A DNA stretch of 64,000 nucleotides from Actinotalea soli (GCF_017565425.1 NZ_JAGEMK010000007.1:108945-172944), one strand, 5' to 3'. Numbered from the stretch's first letter, positions 41,108-49,512 are shown. The notes: a model not told the origin generated them from the sequence alone. Numbers and translations are program-made.

Positions 41108-42094
41108 CTAGGCCCCGACGCGGGCCTCGACCGCGGTGCGCAGGTCGGCCAAGACGAGGTCGGAGTTGATCACCGCACCGGCCATGACGCCCTGGGCCGC
41201 CGAGGCGCCCACCATGGCGCTGAGATCTCCCGCGTTGCCCGCGGCCCACACGCCGGGCAGGTCTGTCGCTCCGGCCATGTCCTTCGTGATGTGGGTGCCC
41301 ATGGGGTTCTCGGTCAGCGTCCCGCCGAGCTGCTCGTAGAGGTCCCCTCGGGCCACGAACCGTGGCTGCACGGCCACGGCGTCCACCGGGAAGGCGTGCC
41401 CGTCCTCGAGCACGACGGCGCGCAGGCAGTCGCCCTCCCTGGCCAGCTCGCGGACCCGTCCGGTGACCACGGTGATGCCGAGGGCCGCGAGCTGCTCCCA
41501 GCCCTCGTCGTCGGGCTCGGGCGACTCGTGGAGGAAGAGGGTGACGTCGGCGCTGAGCTGGCGCAGGAGGAACGTCTGGTGCAGGGCGTTGGGGCTGGTG
41601 CCGAGCACGCCGATGCGGCGGCCGCGCACCTCGTAGCCGTGGCAGTAGGGGCAGTGCAGCACGTGGTTGCCCCACAGCTCGCGCACCCCGGGGACCTCGG
41701 GCAGCTCGTCGACCAGGCCGGTGGCGAGGAGCAGGCGTCGGGCGGTCACGGTGTCGCCGTCGGCGAGGGTGAGCGCGAAGCCGTCGTCGGTGCGGCGGGC
41801 TGTGGTGACGGTTCCGCGGCGGATCTGCGCGCCGTAGGCGAGGGCCTCCTCGCGGCCGGTGGCGAGCAGCTCGAGGGGCGGGATGCCCTCGCGGCCGAGG
41901 AGGTTGTGGGCACCCTCGGCCGGGGCGTTGCGAGGCTCGCCCGCGTCGATCACCAGGACGTCGCGCAGGGACCGGGCGAGGGTCACGGCGGCGCTGAGGC
42001 CGGCCGCTCCCCCGCCGACGATGACGACGTCGTGGCGGGCGGGGTCGGTCGGGGCGCCGGCGGGCAGGACGGCGGTGCTGGGTTGGAAGGTCAT
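41108..42094 (-). CDS. Thioredoxin-reductase-like NAD(P)/FAD oxidoreductase
   Basis: A 328-residue class II pyridine-nucleotide-disulfide flavoprotein. FAD-binding VVIVGGGAAGLSAAV at 23-37, redox CPYC at 148-151 (HVLHCPYCHGYEV), NAD(P) fold IGVLGTSPNA at about 161, and C-terminal VWAAGNAGDLSAMVGASAAQG. The NAD motif has GTSPNA rather than GxGxxA, a feature of the FAD oxidoreductases acting on natural-product dithiols or small redox partners. No thioredoxin gene is adjacent. It is followed 52 bp upstream by the methyltransferase in the same direction, so likely an operon. Confidence 0.88.
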   Translation of the reverse strand: MTFQPSTAVLPAGAPTDPARHDVVIVGGGAAGLSAAVTLARSLRDVLVIDAGEPRNAPAEGAHNLLGREGIPPLELLATGREEALAYGAQIRRGTVTTARRTDDGFALTLADGDTVTARRLLLATGLVDELPEVPGVRELWGNHVLHCPYCHGYEVRGRRIGVLGTSPNALHQTFLLRQLSADVTLFLHESPEPDDEGWEQLAALGITVVTGRVRELAREGDCLRAVVLEDGHAFPVDAVAVQPRFVARGDLYEQLGGTLTENPMGTHITKDMAGATDLPGVWAAGNAGDLSAMVGASAAQGVMAGAVINSDLVLADLRTAVEARVGA

Positions 42095-42146
42095 GGCTGG
42101 GCTCCTCGTGTGTGGGGTCGCGGGGTCAGGGGGGACGGCGGCGGGG

Positions 42147-43010
42147 TCAGGGACGGCGGGCGAGCCAGGCCACGCGGCTGCCGCGGATGGTCAGGCGAGC
42201 GCTGGAGAGCACGGCGTCGGGGCCGTGATCGGCCAGGAGGCGGTCGAGGGTGGCAAGGTCCTCGGCGGGGAGCCTGTCGGTGAGGGCGAGGCGCTGGTGG
42301 CGCAGACCGGCACGGGCGTACTCCTCGGCCTGCGGGTCCCCAGGGCCCACCTCGACGGGGAACCGGCGCTGCTCGATCACGTCGAGCCCACCGGCCGCGA
42401 GGGCGGGAGTCCAGTCGGGGACCGCGTTCCAGCCCGCCTCGGCCAGGGCAGCGTGGCAGCGAGCCTCAAGGCCAGGGCGGCCCGAGCCGACGTCGTGGGG
42501 CAGCACGCCGGGTAGGGCGTCCATCTCGATGACGACGGCGACACCACCGGGGCGCAGGGCGTCGTGGACGGCGCGGAGCACGCGGGCGGGGTCGGTGACC
42601 TCGTGCAGGGAACTCGAGGCCCAGGCCAGGTCAACCGGCGGGAGGGCGGGCCACGGCTCGTCGAGGTCGGCGAGAACCGTCTGGAGGCGGTCAGTCAGGG
42701 CGTGGGCGAGGCTCGCGGCGGCGAGCCGCTCGATCATCAGGGGCGAGCGTTCGAGAGCGAGCACCTGCGCCTCGGGGAAGCGTGCGGCGAGGGCGACCGC
42801 GCCGACGCCGGTGCCGGCTCCGAGGTCCAGGACCGTCCGGACGTCGGTGGTGTGCTCGGCGGCCCACGCCGTCACGGCGGGGAGGTAGGTGCCGAGCACC
42901 TGGGCGTCGAGATCGAGCAGATCGGCAAGGTCGGGGTGGGTGGCGTGACCGGCGTGGGTGGCATCACCGGTCTGACCGTGCTGGGTGGTGCGGGAGTCGA
43001 GGTGCGGCAT
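42147..43010 (-). CDS. Class I SAM-dependent methyltransferase
   Basis: A 287-residue Rossmann methyltransferase: SAM motif TVLDLGAGTGVGAVAL near 59-74, acidic residue at VLALERSP, motif ADLDEPWPALPPVDLAWASS and LRPGGVAVVIEMD. The N-terminus is His-rich (HGQTGDATHAGHATH). It is divergent from the XRE-cupin regulator, with 47 bp holding both promoters, and precedes the flavoprotein gene; the three form a likely regulator-plus-targets unit. Substrate unknown. Confidence 0.85.
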   Translation of the reverse strand: MPHLDSRTTQHGQTGDATHAGHATHPDLADLLDLDAQVLGTYLPAVTAWAAEHTTDVRTVLDLGAGTGVGAVALAARFPEAQVLALERSPLMIERLAAASLAHALTDRLQTVLADLDEPWPALPPVDLAWASSSLHEVTDPARVLRAVHDALRPGGVAVVIEMDALPGVLPHDVGSGRPGLEARCHAALAEAGWNAVPDWTPALAAGGLDVIEQRRFPVEVGPGDPQAEEYARAGLRHQRLALTDRLPAEDLATLDRLLADHGPDAVLSSARLTIRGSRVAWLARRP

Positions 43011-43057
43011 GGCTCCAGGCTAGGCACGGATTGCTGCTAGGGCATACAGTCTTGCGC

Positions 43058-43687
43058 ATGAAGCAAGAACTGGACCTGGACGCGGTGATCCGACAGAGGA
43101 TCCGCGGGTTGCGCCTCGCGCGCGGCTGGTCGCTCGACGCCCTCGCAGCCCGCTGCTACCTGAGCCCGTCGACCTTGAGCCGTATCGAGACGGGCCACCG
43201 GCGCATCGCCCTGGACCAGCTGGTGCCCATCGCCCGCGCCCTCGACACGACCATCGACCACCTCCTCGAGGCCATCGACGACGAGGACGTCGTCATCCGC
43301 CCCGAACCCCAGCACCGTGCCGGCATCACGACGTGGGTGATGTCGCGCGAGAGCACGGTGCGCGGGGTGACCGTCGCCAAGATGCGGTACACCCCCGAGC
43401 ACCCCTCGAGCCCTCACCATCAGCGGGTGCACCCCGGACGCGAGTGGTTCACCGTGCTGTCCGGGACGATGCGCCTCTACCTGGGCGACCGCGAGATGCT
43501 CGTCGAGACCGGCGACGCCGCGGAGTTCTCGACGATGGTGCCGCACTCCCTGGGCGCAGAAGGCGGACCCGCGGAGATCCTGACGATCTTCGACCAGGAC
43601 GGGGAGCGGGCGCACATGCCTACGCCGGGGCCGCACGAGGCTCCTCCCGCCGAGGGCGAGCGATCGGTCAGCGCGCCAGAGGGCTGA
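43058..43687 (+). CDS. XRE-family regulator with cupin sensor domain
   Basis: A 209-residue regulator: HTH at about 10-66 (GLRLARGWSLDALAARCYLS then STLSRIETGHRRIALDQLVP) and a C-terminal cupin (HHQRVHPGREWFTVLSGTMR followed by GDAAEFSTMVPHSL). A TACAGT -10 at 43045-43050 ends 7 nt before the ATG, suggesting a leaderless mRNA. The cupin His-rich motif could bind a metal or small ligand. It probably controls the divergent methyltransferase-flavoprotein pair. Its end overlaps the DUF2306 gene tail-to-tail by 20 bp. Confidence 0.88.
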   Translation: MKQELDLDAVIRQRIRGLRLARGWSLDALAARCYLSPSTLSRIETGHRRIALDQLVPIARALDTTIDHLLEAIDDEDVVIRPEPQHRAGITTWVMSRESTVRGVTVAKMRYTPEHPSSPHHQRVHPGREWFTVLSGTMRLYLGDREMLVETGDAAEFSTMVPHSLGAEGGPAEILTIFDQDGERAHMPTPGPHEAPPAEGERSVSAPEG

Positions 43688-44369
43688 CCGATCGGGCACG
43701 GCCTCGCCAGATGATCACCTCGCCGATCACCGCGTTGATGAGCCACCCGAGCGCCATCGTGGCGGTGCGCCATAACTCGGTGGGCAGCCCGTCAGCCAGG
43801 AGCAACGGGACGCTCGTCAGCACCTGGGTCCCCGCACCGACGCCGATCGCATATCCGCGGATCATCCATCCCCGGTGCGACCGGATGTCACGCCGCACTG
43901 CCGCGCGGACGCCGAGCACGATAGACGCGGCCATACACACGCCGACGACCAGGCGGACGACCGCGAGCCAGACTCCGTCCGGAGCCGGAGTCGCGTAGAA
44001 GACAGTCATCCAGACACCTGAGAGCGCAGCGACCAGTCCCGCCGGTGCGACCACGCGTCCTGTCATCCGGTGGCGACGCAGGTTCCGACGGCGGTACGAC
44101 GGCATGAGCTGGAAGGCGCCCAGGACCGAGAAGACCGTCGCCGTGACGATGTGGATCACGACGGGCGCAGGGTCTGACACGAACCGCGCGTTGGCCTCGG
44201 TCATCACCGCTCCGCTGGCCAGCTCGCCGACGCGGATGGCGCCGGCGAGCACCGGCACCGTGGACAGCGCCAGCAGGCCGGTGACGGCCCACCGTTCTCG
44301 GCGCGGCCAGCGGTCCCGCCGGGTGGACTTCGCGGCGGTGGACCGTGGCGGTGCGGTGACGTCGCTCAT
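43668..44369 (-). CDS. DUF2306 membrane protein
   Basis: A 233-residue protein with about six transmembrane helices in the DUF2306 layout: PAPVVIHIVTATVFSVLGAF and RHRMTGRVVAPAGLVAALSG, then RSHRGWMIRGYAIGVGAGTQ. Conserved His residues in the helices recall haem-binding membrane proteins, but no haem site is proven. The ATG at 44369 is preferred to a 12-codon-longer form. It lies downstream of the response-regulator gene in the same direction, 99 bp away, and may belong to its operon or regulon. Confidence 0.82.
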   Translation of the reverse strand: MSDVTAPPRSTAAKSTRRDRWPRRERWAVTGLLALSTVPVLAGAIRVGELASGAVMTEANARFVSDPAPVVIHIVTATVFSVLGAFQLMPSYRRRNLRRHRMTGRVVAPAGLVAALSGVWMTVFYATPAPDGVWLAVVRLVVGVCMAASIVLGVRAAVRRDIRSHRGWMIRGYAIGVGAGTQVLTSVPLLLADGLPTELWRTATMALGWLINAVIGEVIIWRGRARSVSPLAR

Positions 44370-44468
44370 GCACCGAGCGTCGTCGTCGGGGGCGCCCCTC
44401 GACATCGGCCTCGGAGCCCGAACCCGGTCGGCGTCCGGCTGAGCCGCGCCTCGTCCTTTCGGCCGAGG

Positions 44469-45131
44469 TCACCGACCGTCGCGCAGGCGGCCTGACTCGT
44501 ACGCCCAGAGCGCGATCTCGACCCGGTTCCGCACCCCGAGCTTGGCCATGAGGCTGGCGATGTGGGTCTTGACGGTGCTGAGGCTGATGAACAGCTCGTC
44601 GCCGATCTCGGTGTTGGTCCGTCCGCGCGCGACGGCCAGCAGCACGTCGTCCTCACGGGGCGTCAGCGGTTCCGCGGGGGGACGCGCAGCGCCGTCGTGC
44701 CGACCGGCAGCGAAGGTCTGCAGCAGCCGCGCCGTGACACTCGGGGCGATCAAGGCATCTCCTGCCGCTGCGGCATGAACGGCCTGGCCGAGCAGCACGG
44801 GCCCGGCGTCCTTGAGGAGGAAGCCCCGTGCACCCGCGCGCAGGGCGTCGTGCACGTGCTCGTCGAGGTCGAAGGTCGTGATGACGACGACGGCGAACGG
44901 GTCGACGACGCCAGGGCCGGCAAGCAGCCGAGTGGCCTCCACGCCGTCCATCACGGGCATACGGATGTCGAGGAGGCACACGTCGGGCCGCAGCTGACGG
45001 GCGAGCTCGACGGCCTGCTGCCCGTCGGACGCCTCGGCGACGACCTCGATCCCCGGCTGGGACTCGAGCAGGACGCGTACCCCCGTCCGCACGAGCTGCT
45101 GGTCATCGGCGAGCAGCACCCGGATGCTCAT
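44469..45131 (-). CDS. NarL/LuxR-type response regulator
   Basis: A 220-residue response regulator: receiver domain with acidic pair ADD (8-10), phospho-acceptor Asp55 (VCLLDIRMPVMDG) and Lys in FLLKDAG, then a LuxR-type HTH (LTPREDDVLLAVARGRTNTE, followed by LSTVKTHIASLMAKLGVRNR). The ATG at 45131 overlaps the sensor-kinase stop by 4 bp (ATGA), a coupled pair. Target genes are not known; DUF2306 next door is a candidate. Confidence 0.93.
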   Translation of the reverse strand: MSIRVLLADDQQLVRTGVRVLLESQPGIEVVAEASDGQQAVELARQLRPDVCLLDIRMPVMDGVEATRLLAGPGVVDPFAVVVITTFDLDEHVHDALRAGARGFLLKDAGPVLLGQAVHAAAAGDALIAPSVTARLLQTFAAGRHDGAARPPAEPLTPREDDVLLAVARGRTNTEIGDELFISLSTVKTHIASLMAKLGVRNRVEIALWAYESGRLRDGR

Positions 45132-46249
45132 GCCGGCCACCGCCGTGGGAGGACGGCCGTCACGGTCCAGCCACCGTCGGGATCACGCCCCGCAGCGCAG
45201 GACCCTCCGAGCAGCGACGTCCGCTCACGCATGCCCACCAGCCCCCATCCGTCCTTGCCCGCGGCGCGCGGGCCGCTCCCCTCGCCGTCGTCGTGCACCC
45301 GCAGGTGCACCTCCTCCGCGTCGACACGCACGTCGACCTCGACGACGGTGGCGCGTCGTGCGTGCCGGCGGGTGTTGGTCACCGACTCCTGGGCCAACCG
45401 GACGAGCGCGGCGATGACGGGGGCGGCCACCTCGTCCAGCGGGTCGGTCCGCACCCGGACGGAGAGCCCGGAGCCGTCCGGCGACGCGAGGCGTTCGAGG
45501 TCCCCGAGCCCCGGCCGGGTGAGGTCGTCGGGGTCGGTCCGCCGCAGCACCTTCACCAGGCCTCTCATCTCGTCGAGCGTACGGCGGGCCTCCGCCTCGA
45601 TGAGTGCCAGCTCCGCCGCCGCCTGCTCGGGGCGCGTCTGCGCGATCGTCTGCCCGACCTGCGCCCGGACCGCGATCGTCGAGACGTGGTGGGCGACAGT
45701 GTCGTGCAGGTCTCGGGCCAGACGTTCGCGCTCCAGCAGGCGCACCTGCTCCAGCGTCCGCACGCGCGACCGGGCACGGAACCGCACGGCAGCGCCCACC
45801 GCTCCGGCTGCTCCGAGCACGACGAGCCCGCCGACGGTGTCCGAGGAGAGGCCCTCGGTTGCGAGTGACACCGTCTGCCACGCGAGCAGCGCGACGAACC
45901 CGAGGACGGTCTCGCGTCCGGACCCCCACCGCGCCAAGGAGTACGGGAGCAGCAGGAACGCCACCGATGTGCCGAGCTCGAGGGAGGTGCCCGTGATCCA
46001 CGTGAACACCAACCCAGGGAGGACGGTCGCGGCGAGGGTGGCGAGCGGACGCCTCCGTCGCCACACCAGGGCCGGGAGGACGACGACGAGAAGCGCGACC
46101 TGCGCCCAACGGTCCGGCAGGTCGACGCGGAGCGCCCCCTCCAGGATGGCAACCGGAATGAACGCGAGAACGAAGAGGTCGCGCCGGTTCGTCCCCTCCG
46201 CACCGGGCGCCCGGGGCTCCGACCAGAGGCTCGCCAGGACGGTACGCAT
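45128..46249 (-). CDS. NarL-type sensor histidine kinase
   Basis: A 373-residue membrane kinase: about five to six N-terminal helices (25-155) with no large extracytoplasmic domain, then a HisKA_3 motif RDLHDTVAHHVSTIAV (phospho-His182), and an HATPase domain with LVRLAQESVTNTRRHA, VHDDGEG and GLVGMRERTSLLGG. It phosphorylates the adjacent regulator. The small sensing region suggests it detects a membrane or intramembrane signal, as in cell-envelope-stress kinases. The integrative element begins about 110 bp upstream of its start. Confidence 0.92.
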   Translation of the reverse strand: MRTVLASLWSEPRAPGAEGTNRRDLFVLAFIPVAILEGALRVDLPDRWAQVALLVVVLPALVWRRRRPLATLAATVLPGLVFTWITGTSLELGTSVAFLLLPYSLARWGSGRETVLGFVALLAWQTVSLATEGLSSDTVGGLVVLGAAGAVGAAVRFRARSRVRTLEQVRLLERERLARDLHDTVAHHVSTIAVRAQVGQTIAQTRPEQAAAELALIEAEARRTLDEMRGLVKVLRRTDPDDLTRPGLGDLERLASPDGSGLSVRVRTDPLDEVAAPVIAALVRLAQESVTNTRRHARRATVVEVDVRVDAEEVHLRVHDDGEGSGPRAAGKDGWGLVGMRERTSLLGGSCAAGRDPDGGWTVTAVLPRRWPA

Positions 46250-46356
46250 GAGCGTCAGGCTATGGCGCCGGAGCGGCTGGCGGATCGGCCATCCGGCCGA
46301 CGTTGCGGCGGCACGGGGGCGTGAAGAGAGCCAGCTTGCAGCCTAGGTGTGAGCAA

Positions 46357-46371
46357 GGTCGGGTTGCCGAC
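46357..46371 (+). repeat. Putative attL, 15-bp direct repeat
   Basis: GGTCGGGTTGCCGAC, identical to 50943-50957 and in the same orientation. It lies 20 bp before the integrase start, the usual place of the attachment site next to a large serine integrase gene. Confidence 0.65.
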
Positions 46372-46390
46372 ATGTCGCTAGTCTGCCCCC

Positions 46391-47794
46391 ATGACGAAGC
46401 GCGCCGCAGTGGCGGTCTACGCCCGGATCTCCCAGGATCGATCTGGCGAAGAGCTCGGGGTCCGGCGGCAGCTGGCCGACTGCCGAGCTGAGGCTGAGCG
46501 GCGCGGGTGGACGGTGGCCGAGGAGTACGTGGACGACGACTCATCGGCGTTCTCAGGCAAGCTGCGCCCTGCCTACGAGCGGATGGTCAGCGACTTGGCT
46601 GATGGGCGGCGAGATGCCGTGGTGGTGTGGCACATGGATCGCTTGCACCGGCGTCCGATCGAGTTCGAGCAGTTCGTCGAGGTCTGCAAGCGTGCCGGGG
46701 TGGAGGACGTGGTGACCCTCTCCGGTGACGTCGATCTGGCCAAGGGGGACGGGTTGCTCGTGGCGCGGGTGGTCGCGGCGTTCTCGGCGAGCGAGTCCGA
46801 GGCCAAGCGTCGTCGCGGGGCGCGCAAGGCGCTGGAGATTGCCGAGTCCGGCCGTCCGATGATGGGCGGCCCGCGCCCGTTCGGCTTCTTGGACGATCGG
46901 GTGACCCATCACCCCGCCGAGGCCCCGGTGGTGCGGGAGTTGGCGGCACGGGCGCTCGCCGGGGAGACCTTGATCTCGCTGTCGACGTGGCTGCAGGCGA
47001 GCGGGGTGCGGACGGTGGGCGGCAAGGAGTGGCGGACCAACACCGTGCGGCAGCTGCTGACGAATCCGCGATCGTGGGGGATGCGGGTGCACCGGGGTCA
47101 GGTCATCGGGCCGGGCCTGTGGGAGCCGATCATCAGTCCCGAGGACGGTGAGCGGCTACGCCGGTTGCTGCTGGATCCTGCGCGGCGCACGAACCGCAGC
47201 GCGCGCCGGTACTTGCTGACCGGGATGCTCGAGTGCGGCAAGTGCGGGGGGCGGCTGTACTCGACGCCGAAGGACGGCAAGCGCCGGTATGGGTGTGCGA
47301 TGGGGCCGGACCATCGGGGCTGTGGCGGGGTGTTCATCTACGCCGAGATGCTGGAGCAGTTCATCACCACGGCGGTGCTGTACCGACTGGACTCCCCGGT
47401 GATGGACGAGGTCCTGACCGGCGGCGGGCAGGACGACGAGCGCGTGCGAGACCTGGGTGAGGCGATCAAGGGCGACACCGACCGGCTCGACGACCTGGCG
47501 GCGACCTGGGCGGACGGGGAGATCTCCAAGGCCGAGTGGCTCAAGGCAAGAAGCCGGATCCAGGCTCGCCTCGAGGCCAACCGAGCTGAGTTCTACCGGG
47601 TGACCCACCGCGACGCCGTGGCCGCGTACGTGGGTCGCGGGGACGAGCTACGCGGGCAGTGGGACGGCCTAGCGTTCTCGCGTCAGGTTGCGATCGTCAA
47701 GGCGGTTTTAGCCAAGGCGACGATCCTCCCGGCGGCCGTGCCGGGCAGGCGCGGGCTAGATCCGGACCGGGTGCAGCCCGAGTGGCGGCTGTGA
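46391..47794 (+). CDS. Large serine recombinase (integrase)
   Basis: A 467-residue large serine recombinase. The resolvase domain opens with AVYARISQDRSGEELGVRRQ (catalytic Ser14 in the YARIS motif) and has VVWHMDRLHRRP; a recombinase domain follows (GGPRPFGFLDD, then TVRQLLTNPRSWG), then a zinc ribbon (LTGMLECGKCGGRLYS ... YGCAMGPDHRGCGG) and a coiled-coil-bearing C-terminus. This protein class catalyses directional attP x attB integration. It sits immediately inside attL and reads inward. Its 3' end overlaps the convergent small gene by 39 bp. Confidence 0.92.
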   Translation: MTKRAAVAVYARISQDRSGEELGVRRQLADCRAEAERRGWTVAEEYVDDDSSAFSGKLRPAYERMVSDLADGRRDAVVVWHMDRLHRRPIEFEQFVEVCKRAGVEDVVTLSGDVDLAKGDGLLVARVVAAFSASESEAKRRRGARKALEIAESGRPMMGGPRPFGFLDDRVTHHPAEAPVVRELAARALAGETLISLSTWLQASGVRTVGGKEWRTNTVRQLLTNPRSWGMRVHRGQVIGPGLWEPIISPEDGERLRRLLLDPARRTNRSARRYLLTGMLECGKCGGRLYSTPKDGKRRYGCAMGPDHRGCGGVFIYAEMLEQFITTAVLYRLDSPVMDEVLTGGGQDDERVRDLGEAIKGDTDRLDDLAATWADGEISKAEWLKARSRIQARLEANRAEFYRVTHRDAVAAYVGRGDELRGQWDGLAFSRQVAIVKAVLAKATILPAAVPGRRGLDPDRVQPEWRL

Positions 47795-47983
47795 GGGCGC
47801 GGCGGGGATCCGCGTGCTCGGCGCTGGCGCGCCGTGCGCGCGCGGCTTCCCCGTCCGTGCCCCCAGCAGGACGCCGATCTGGCCCAGCACGGCGGGATCG
47901 GTGATCTTCTCCGGCAGGCCCTGGGCGCGGCAGGTCTTGGCCACCCACCGCGCCACCGCGTCATCCACGGGCAGGGGGCTCAT
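47756..47983 (-). CDS. Small Rep-coupled protein
   Basis: A 75-residue ORF beginning MSPLPVDDAVARWVAKTCRA and then QGLPEKITDPAVLGQIGVLL, followed by a basic Pro-rich tail. The ATG overlaps the rep stop by 4 bp (ATGA), so it is translationally coupled to Rep. Small helical proteins of this type are often encoded next to Rep genes of actinobacterial integrative plasmids, but I cannot name a family. The last 39 bp overlap the integrase gene on the other strand. Confidence 0.6.
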   Translation of the reverse strand: MSPLPVDDAVARWVAKTCRAQGLPEKITDPAVLGQIGVLLGARTGKPRAHGAPAPSTRIPAAPSQPPLGLHPVRI

Positions 47984-48774
47984 CCGGCCCACTGCGCCCA
48001 GATGGCCGGCGGCCCGGACCACTGCTCGGTGTCGGCGGAGGACCAGACGTTGGCCGGCTGCATGCCGAAGAGGTCTGAGGCTTGGCCCAGCACGTCCTCC
48101 GGCGAGCGTCCCCTCAGCGTGAGCTTCTCGGGTTGGAATCCCTGAGCCAGGCCATACCGGTGCAGGCCCAGCACGCGCGCGGTGGGGTCCGTGAAGGTCT
48201 TGGAGACGTACTTGGACAGGTAGCCCGCCGCCTGGCGCGCCTCGCCCAGCGCCCCGGCGCCGACCGGCACGTGGCCCAGGAGCTTGATGTGGACGAACCC
48301 CCGGCCCCACGCGGCGTTGATGGCCGAGCGCGAGACGTACCGGCCGACCGCGAAGTGCACGTGCAGGCCGTGGCCCGTCTTGTGCCACTCGGGCACCCAC
48401 ACGTAGGCCAGAGGCTCACCACCCAGCCCCGTGCGCAGCGCACGAAAGAACTCTCGGACGTGCTCGCGAGTCTGCAGCGGGTCGTGACACCCCTCGCCGG
48501 AGTAGGTCAGGGTGCCGAGCCGGTTCAACCGGTTGGCCGCGCAGTAGCGGCGGAGCGCCGCCCGGGCGCGCCGTCCGGCTTCCTGCGCGGCGCGCTCGGG
48601 GTCCCGAGCTGCGCCCCGCGCGACGTAGGAGCGCTGCGGGCGGTAGGACGAGACAAAGCACCCGCCGCCCTCAGCTGCACGCGGGTACAAGGACAGCACC
48701 CATCCGGCGGTCCTGGGAGCACGAGCGCGCGCAGCCACGACGGCTCCCGTATCGGCGCGATGCTCTAGTCCCAT
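47980..48774 (-). CDS. HUH-endonuclease replication initiator (Rep)
   Basis: A 264-residue rolling-circle-type initiator. The metal-binding HUH motif is HVH at 138-140 (HGLHVHFAVG), and the nicking motif is a double YxxK: Tyr185-Lys188 and Tyr189-Lys192 in YLSKYVSK. An upstream strand reads LNRLGTLTYSGEG, the usual motif 1 (TLTY). It should nick a double-strand origin and start replication of the excised element. The ATG at 48774 overlaps a TAGTCC box, and the 50 bp before it is packed with such boxes. Followed by the coupled small gene. Confidence 0.86.
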   Translation of the reverse strand: MGLEHRADTGAVVAARARAPRTAGWVLSLYPRAAEGGGCFVSSYRPQRSYVARGAARDPERAAQEAGRRARAALRRYCAANRLNRLGTLTYSGEGCHDPLQTREHVREFFRALRTGLGGEPLAYVWVPEWHKTGHGLHVHFAVGRYVSRSAINAAWGRGFVHIKLLGHVPVGAGALGEARQAAGYLSKYVSKTFTDPTARVLGLHRYGLAQGFQPEKLTLRGRSPEDVLGQASDLFGMQPANVWSSADTEQWSGPPAIWAQWAG

Positions 48775-48826
48775 GCTCCGGGACTATAGGACTCCCACCT
48801 GCTTGTAGTCCAGCTTCTTGGGACTA
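48766..48826 (-). promoter_or_regulatory. GGACTA/TAGTCC box cluster at the rep promoter
   Basis: Boxes on the plus strand: TAGTCC at 48766-48771, GGACTA at 48781-48786, a near copy AGGACT at 48788-48793, TAGTCC at 48806-48811 and GGACTA at 48821-48826. The last two form an inverted pair (GTAGTCC-N8-GGACTAC-like). They fill the 49 bp between the HTH gene and rep, so they look like binding sites of a regulator of rep, probably the HTH protein. The origin of replication could also lie here. Confidence 0.65.
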
Positions 48827-49207
48827 CGGCTCTCGCGTGTCGCTCGCGGTCTCCTGGATGGCCTGCTCCAGATCGATCGTCACGCCGGGAAAGCGGTACA
48901 CGTCCGGGTGCTCACCGAAGACTCTGCGGAACGCCGAGATGCGCCGATAGATCGCCGACCGGCTCATCCCTAGTTGGGACTGGATCCCCTCGAACCCGCC
49001 CGCGGTGTGCCACACGAACCAGAACCCGACGAGATCGAAGGTGGCCCCCCGAGCAATCGGCATCATGAGCGGCCGCAGCGGCTCAACCAGCGGATCCGTC
49101 AGCGGGCGGACGGCCTTGGTGTACGCCGACCATGCCCGTTCCCACCTGCTCTTGGCGATGCCCTGGCCGTCCGGGGACGGCATGCGCTGTGCGCGGAAGT
49201 CAGACAC
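48824..49207 (-). CDS. Small HTH DNA-binding protein of the integrative element
   Basis: A 127-residue basic protein. The N-terminal half holds an amphipathic RWERAWSAYTKAVRPLTDPL and PIARGATFDLVGFWFVWHTA; then comes a helix-turn-helix, GGFEGIQSQLGMSRSAIYRR followed by ISAFRRVFGEHPDVYRFPG. The tail is acidic (DLEQAIQETASDTREP). It is the first gene of the leftward Int-distal block and lies directly upstream of rep with matching GGACTA boxes at its own promoter, so it is probably the element's regulator of rep and of itself. An excisionase role is the main alternative. Confidence 0.7.
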   Translation of the reverse strand: MSDFRAQRMPSPDGQGIAKSRWERAWSAYTKAVRPLTDPLVEPLRPLMMPIARGATFDLVGFWFVWHTAGGFEGIQSQLGMSRSAIYRRISAFRRVFGEHPDVYRFPGVTIDLEQAIQETASDTREP

Positions 49208-49216
49208 GAAGCCTCC

Positions 49217-49241
49217 TAGTCCAGGACTACGAGACTAGTCC
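49217..49241 (-). promoter_or_regulatory. GGACTA/TAGTCC operator at the HTH-gene promoter
   Basis: TAGTCC (49217-49222), GGACTA (49224-49229) and TAGTCC (49236-49241) within 25 bp, directly upstream of the HTH start at 49207; the first two form the palindrome TAGTCC-A-GGACTA. These share the sequence of the boxes at rep, suggesting one regulator acts on both. The rest of 49242-49512 has no gene I can support. Confidence 0.65.
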
Positions 49242-49306
49242 CTCGCGCCGAGCCACCGGAAGCCCTGGCCAGGTCGAGCGTGTACCTCACCTCCGGGCGT
49301 CATCCC

Positions 49307-49349
49307 GGCCGCTTGAGCCTTGCCCTCCGGCCCCACGGCTCAAGCGGCC
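49307..49349 (-). terminator. 13-bp-stem hairpin in the 305-bp gene-free stretch
   Basis: GGCCGCTTGAGCC (49307-49319) and its complement (49337-49349) form a perfect 13-bp stem with a 17-nt loop. It lies downstream of the ATPase gene on its strand, so it may end that transcript, or be part of a replication origin; there is no T tract. Confidence 0.5.
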
Positions 49350-49512
49350 CTCTCCCCGTGGCCGGGGACGGTGCTCCGCACCAAGAGCCCCCGGCTGCGC
49401 ACGAGGCGACCGCTTGACCCGAGAGACCTCCGGACTGCTGCTCCGCTATCGGGACGATGCCCTCCAAGTGGGCCGCCTCAGGGAGCGCCACCAGTAACGT
49501 TGCTACTTCAAG

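Noticed and set aside
49242..49512. ORFs on the plus strand in the gene-free stretch of the integrative element
   Set aside because: They lack start signals and have no recognisable domains; the stretch is mostly operator boxes and a hairpin.
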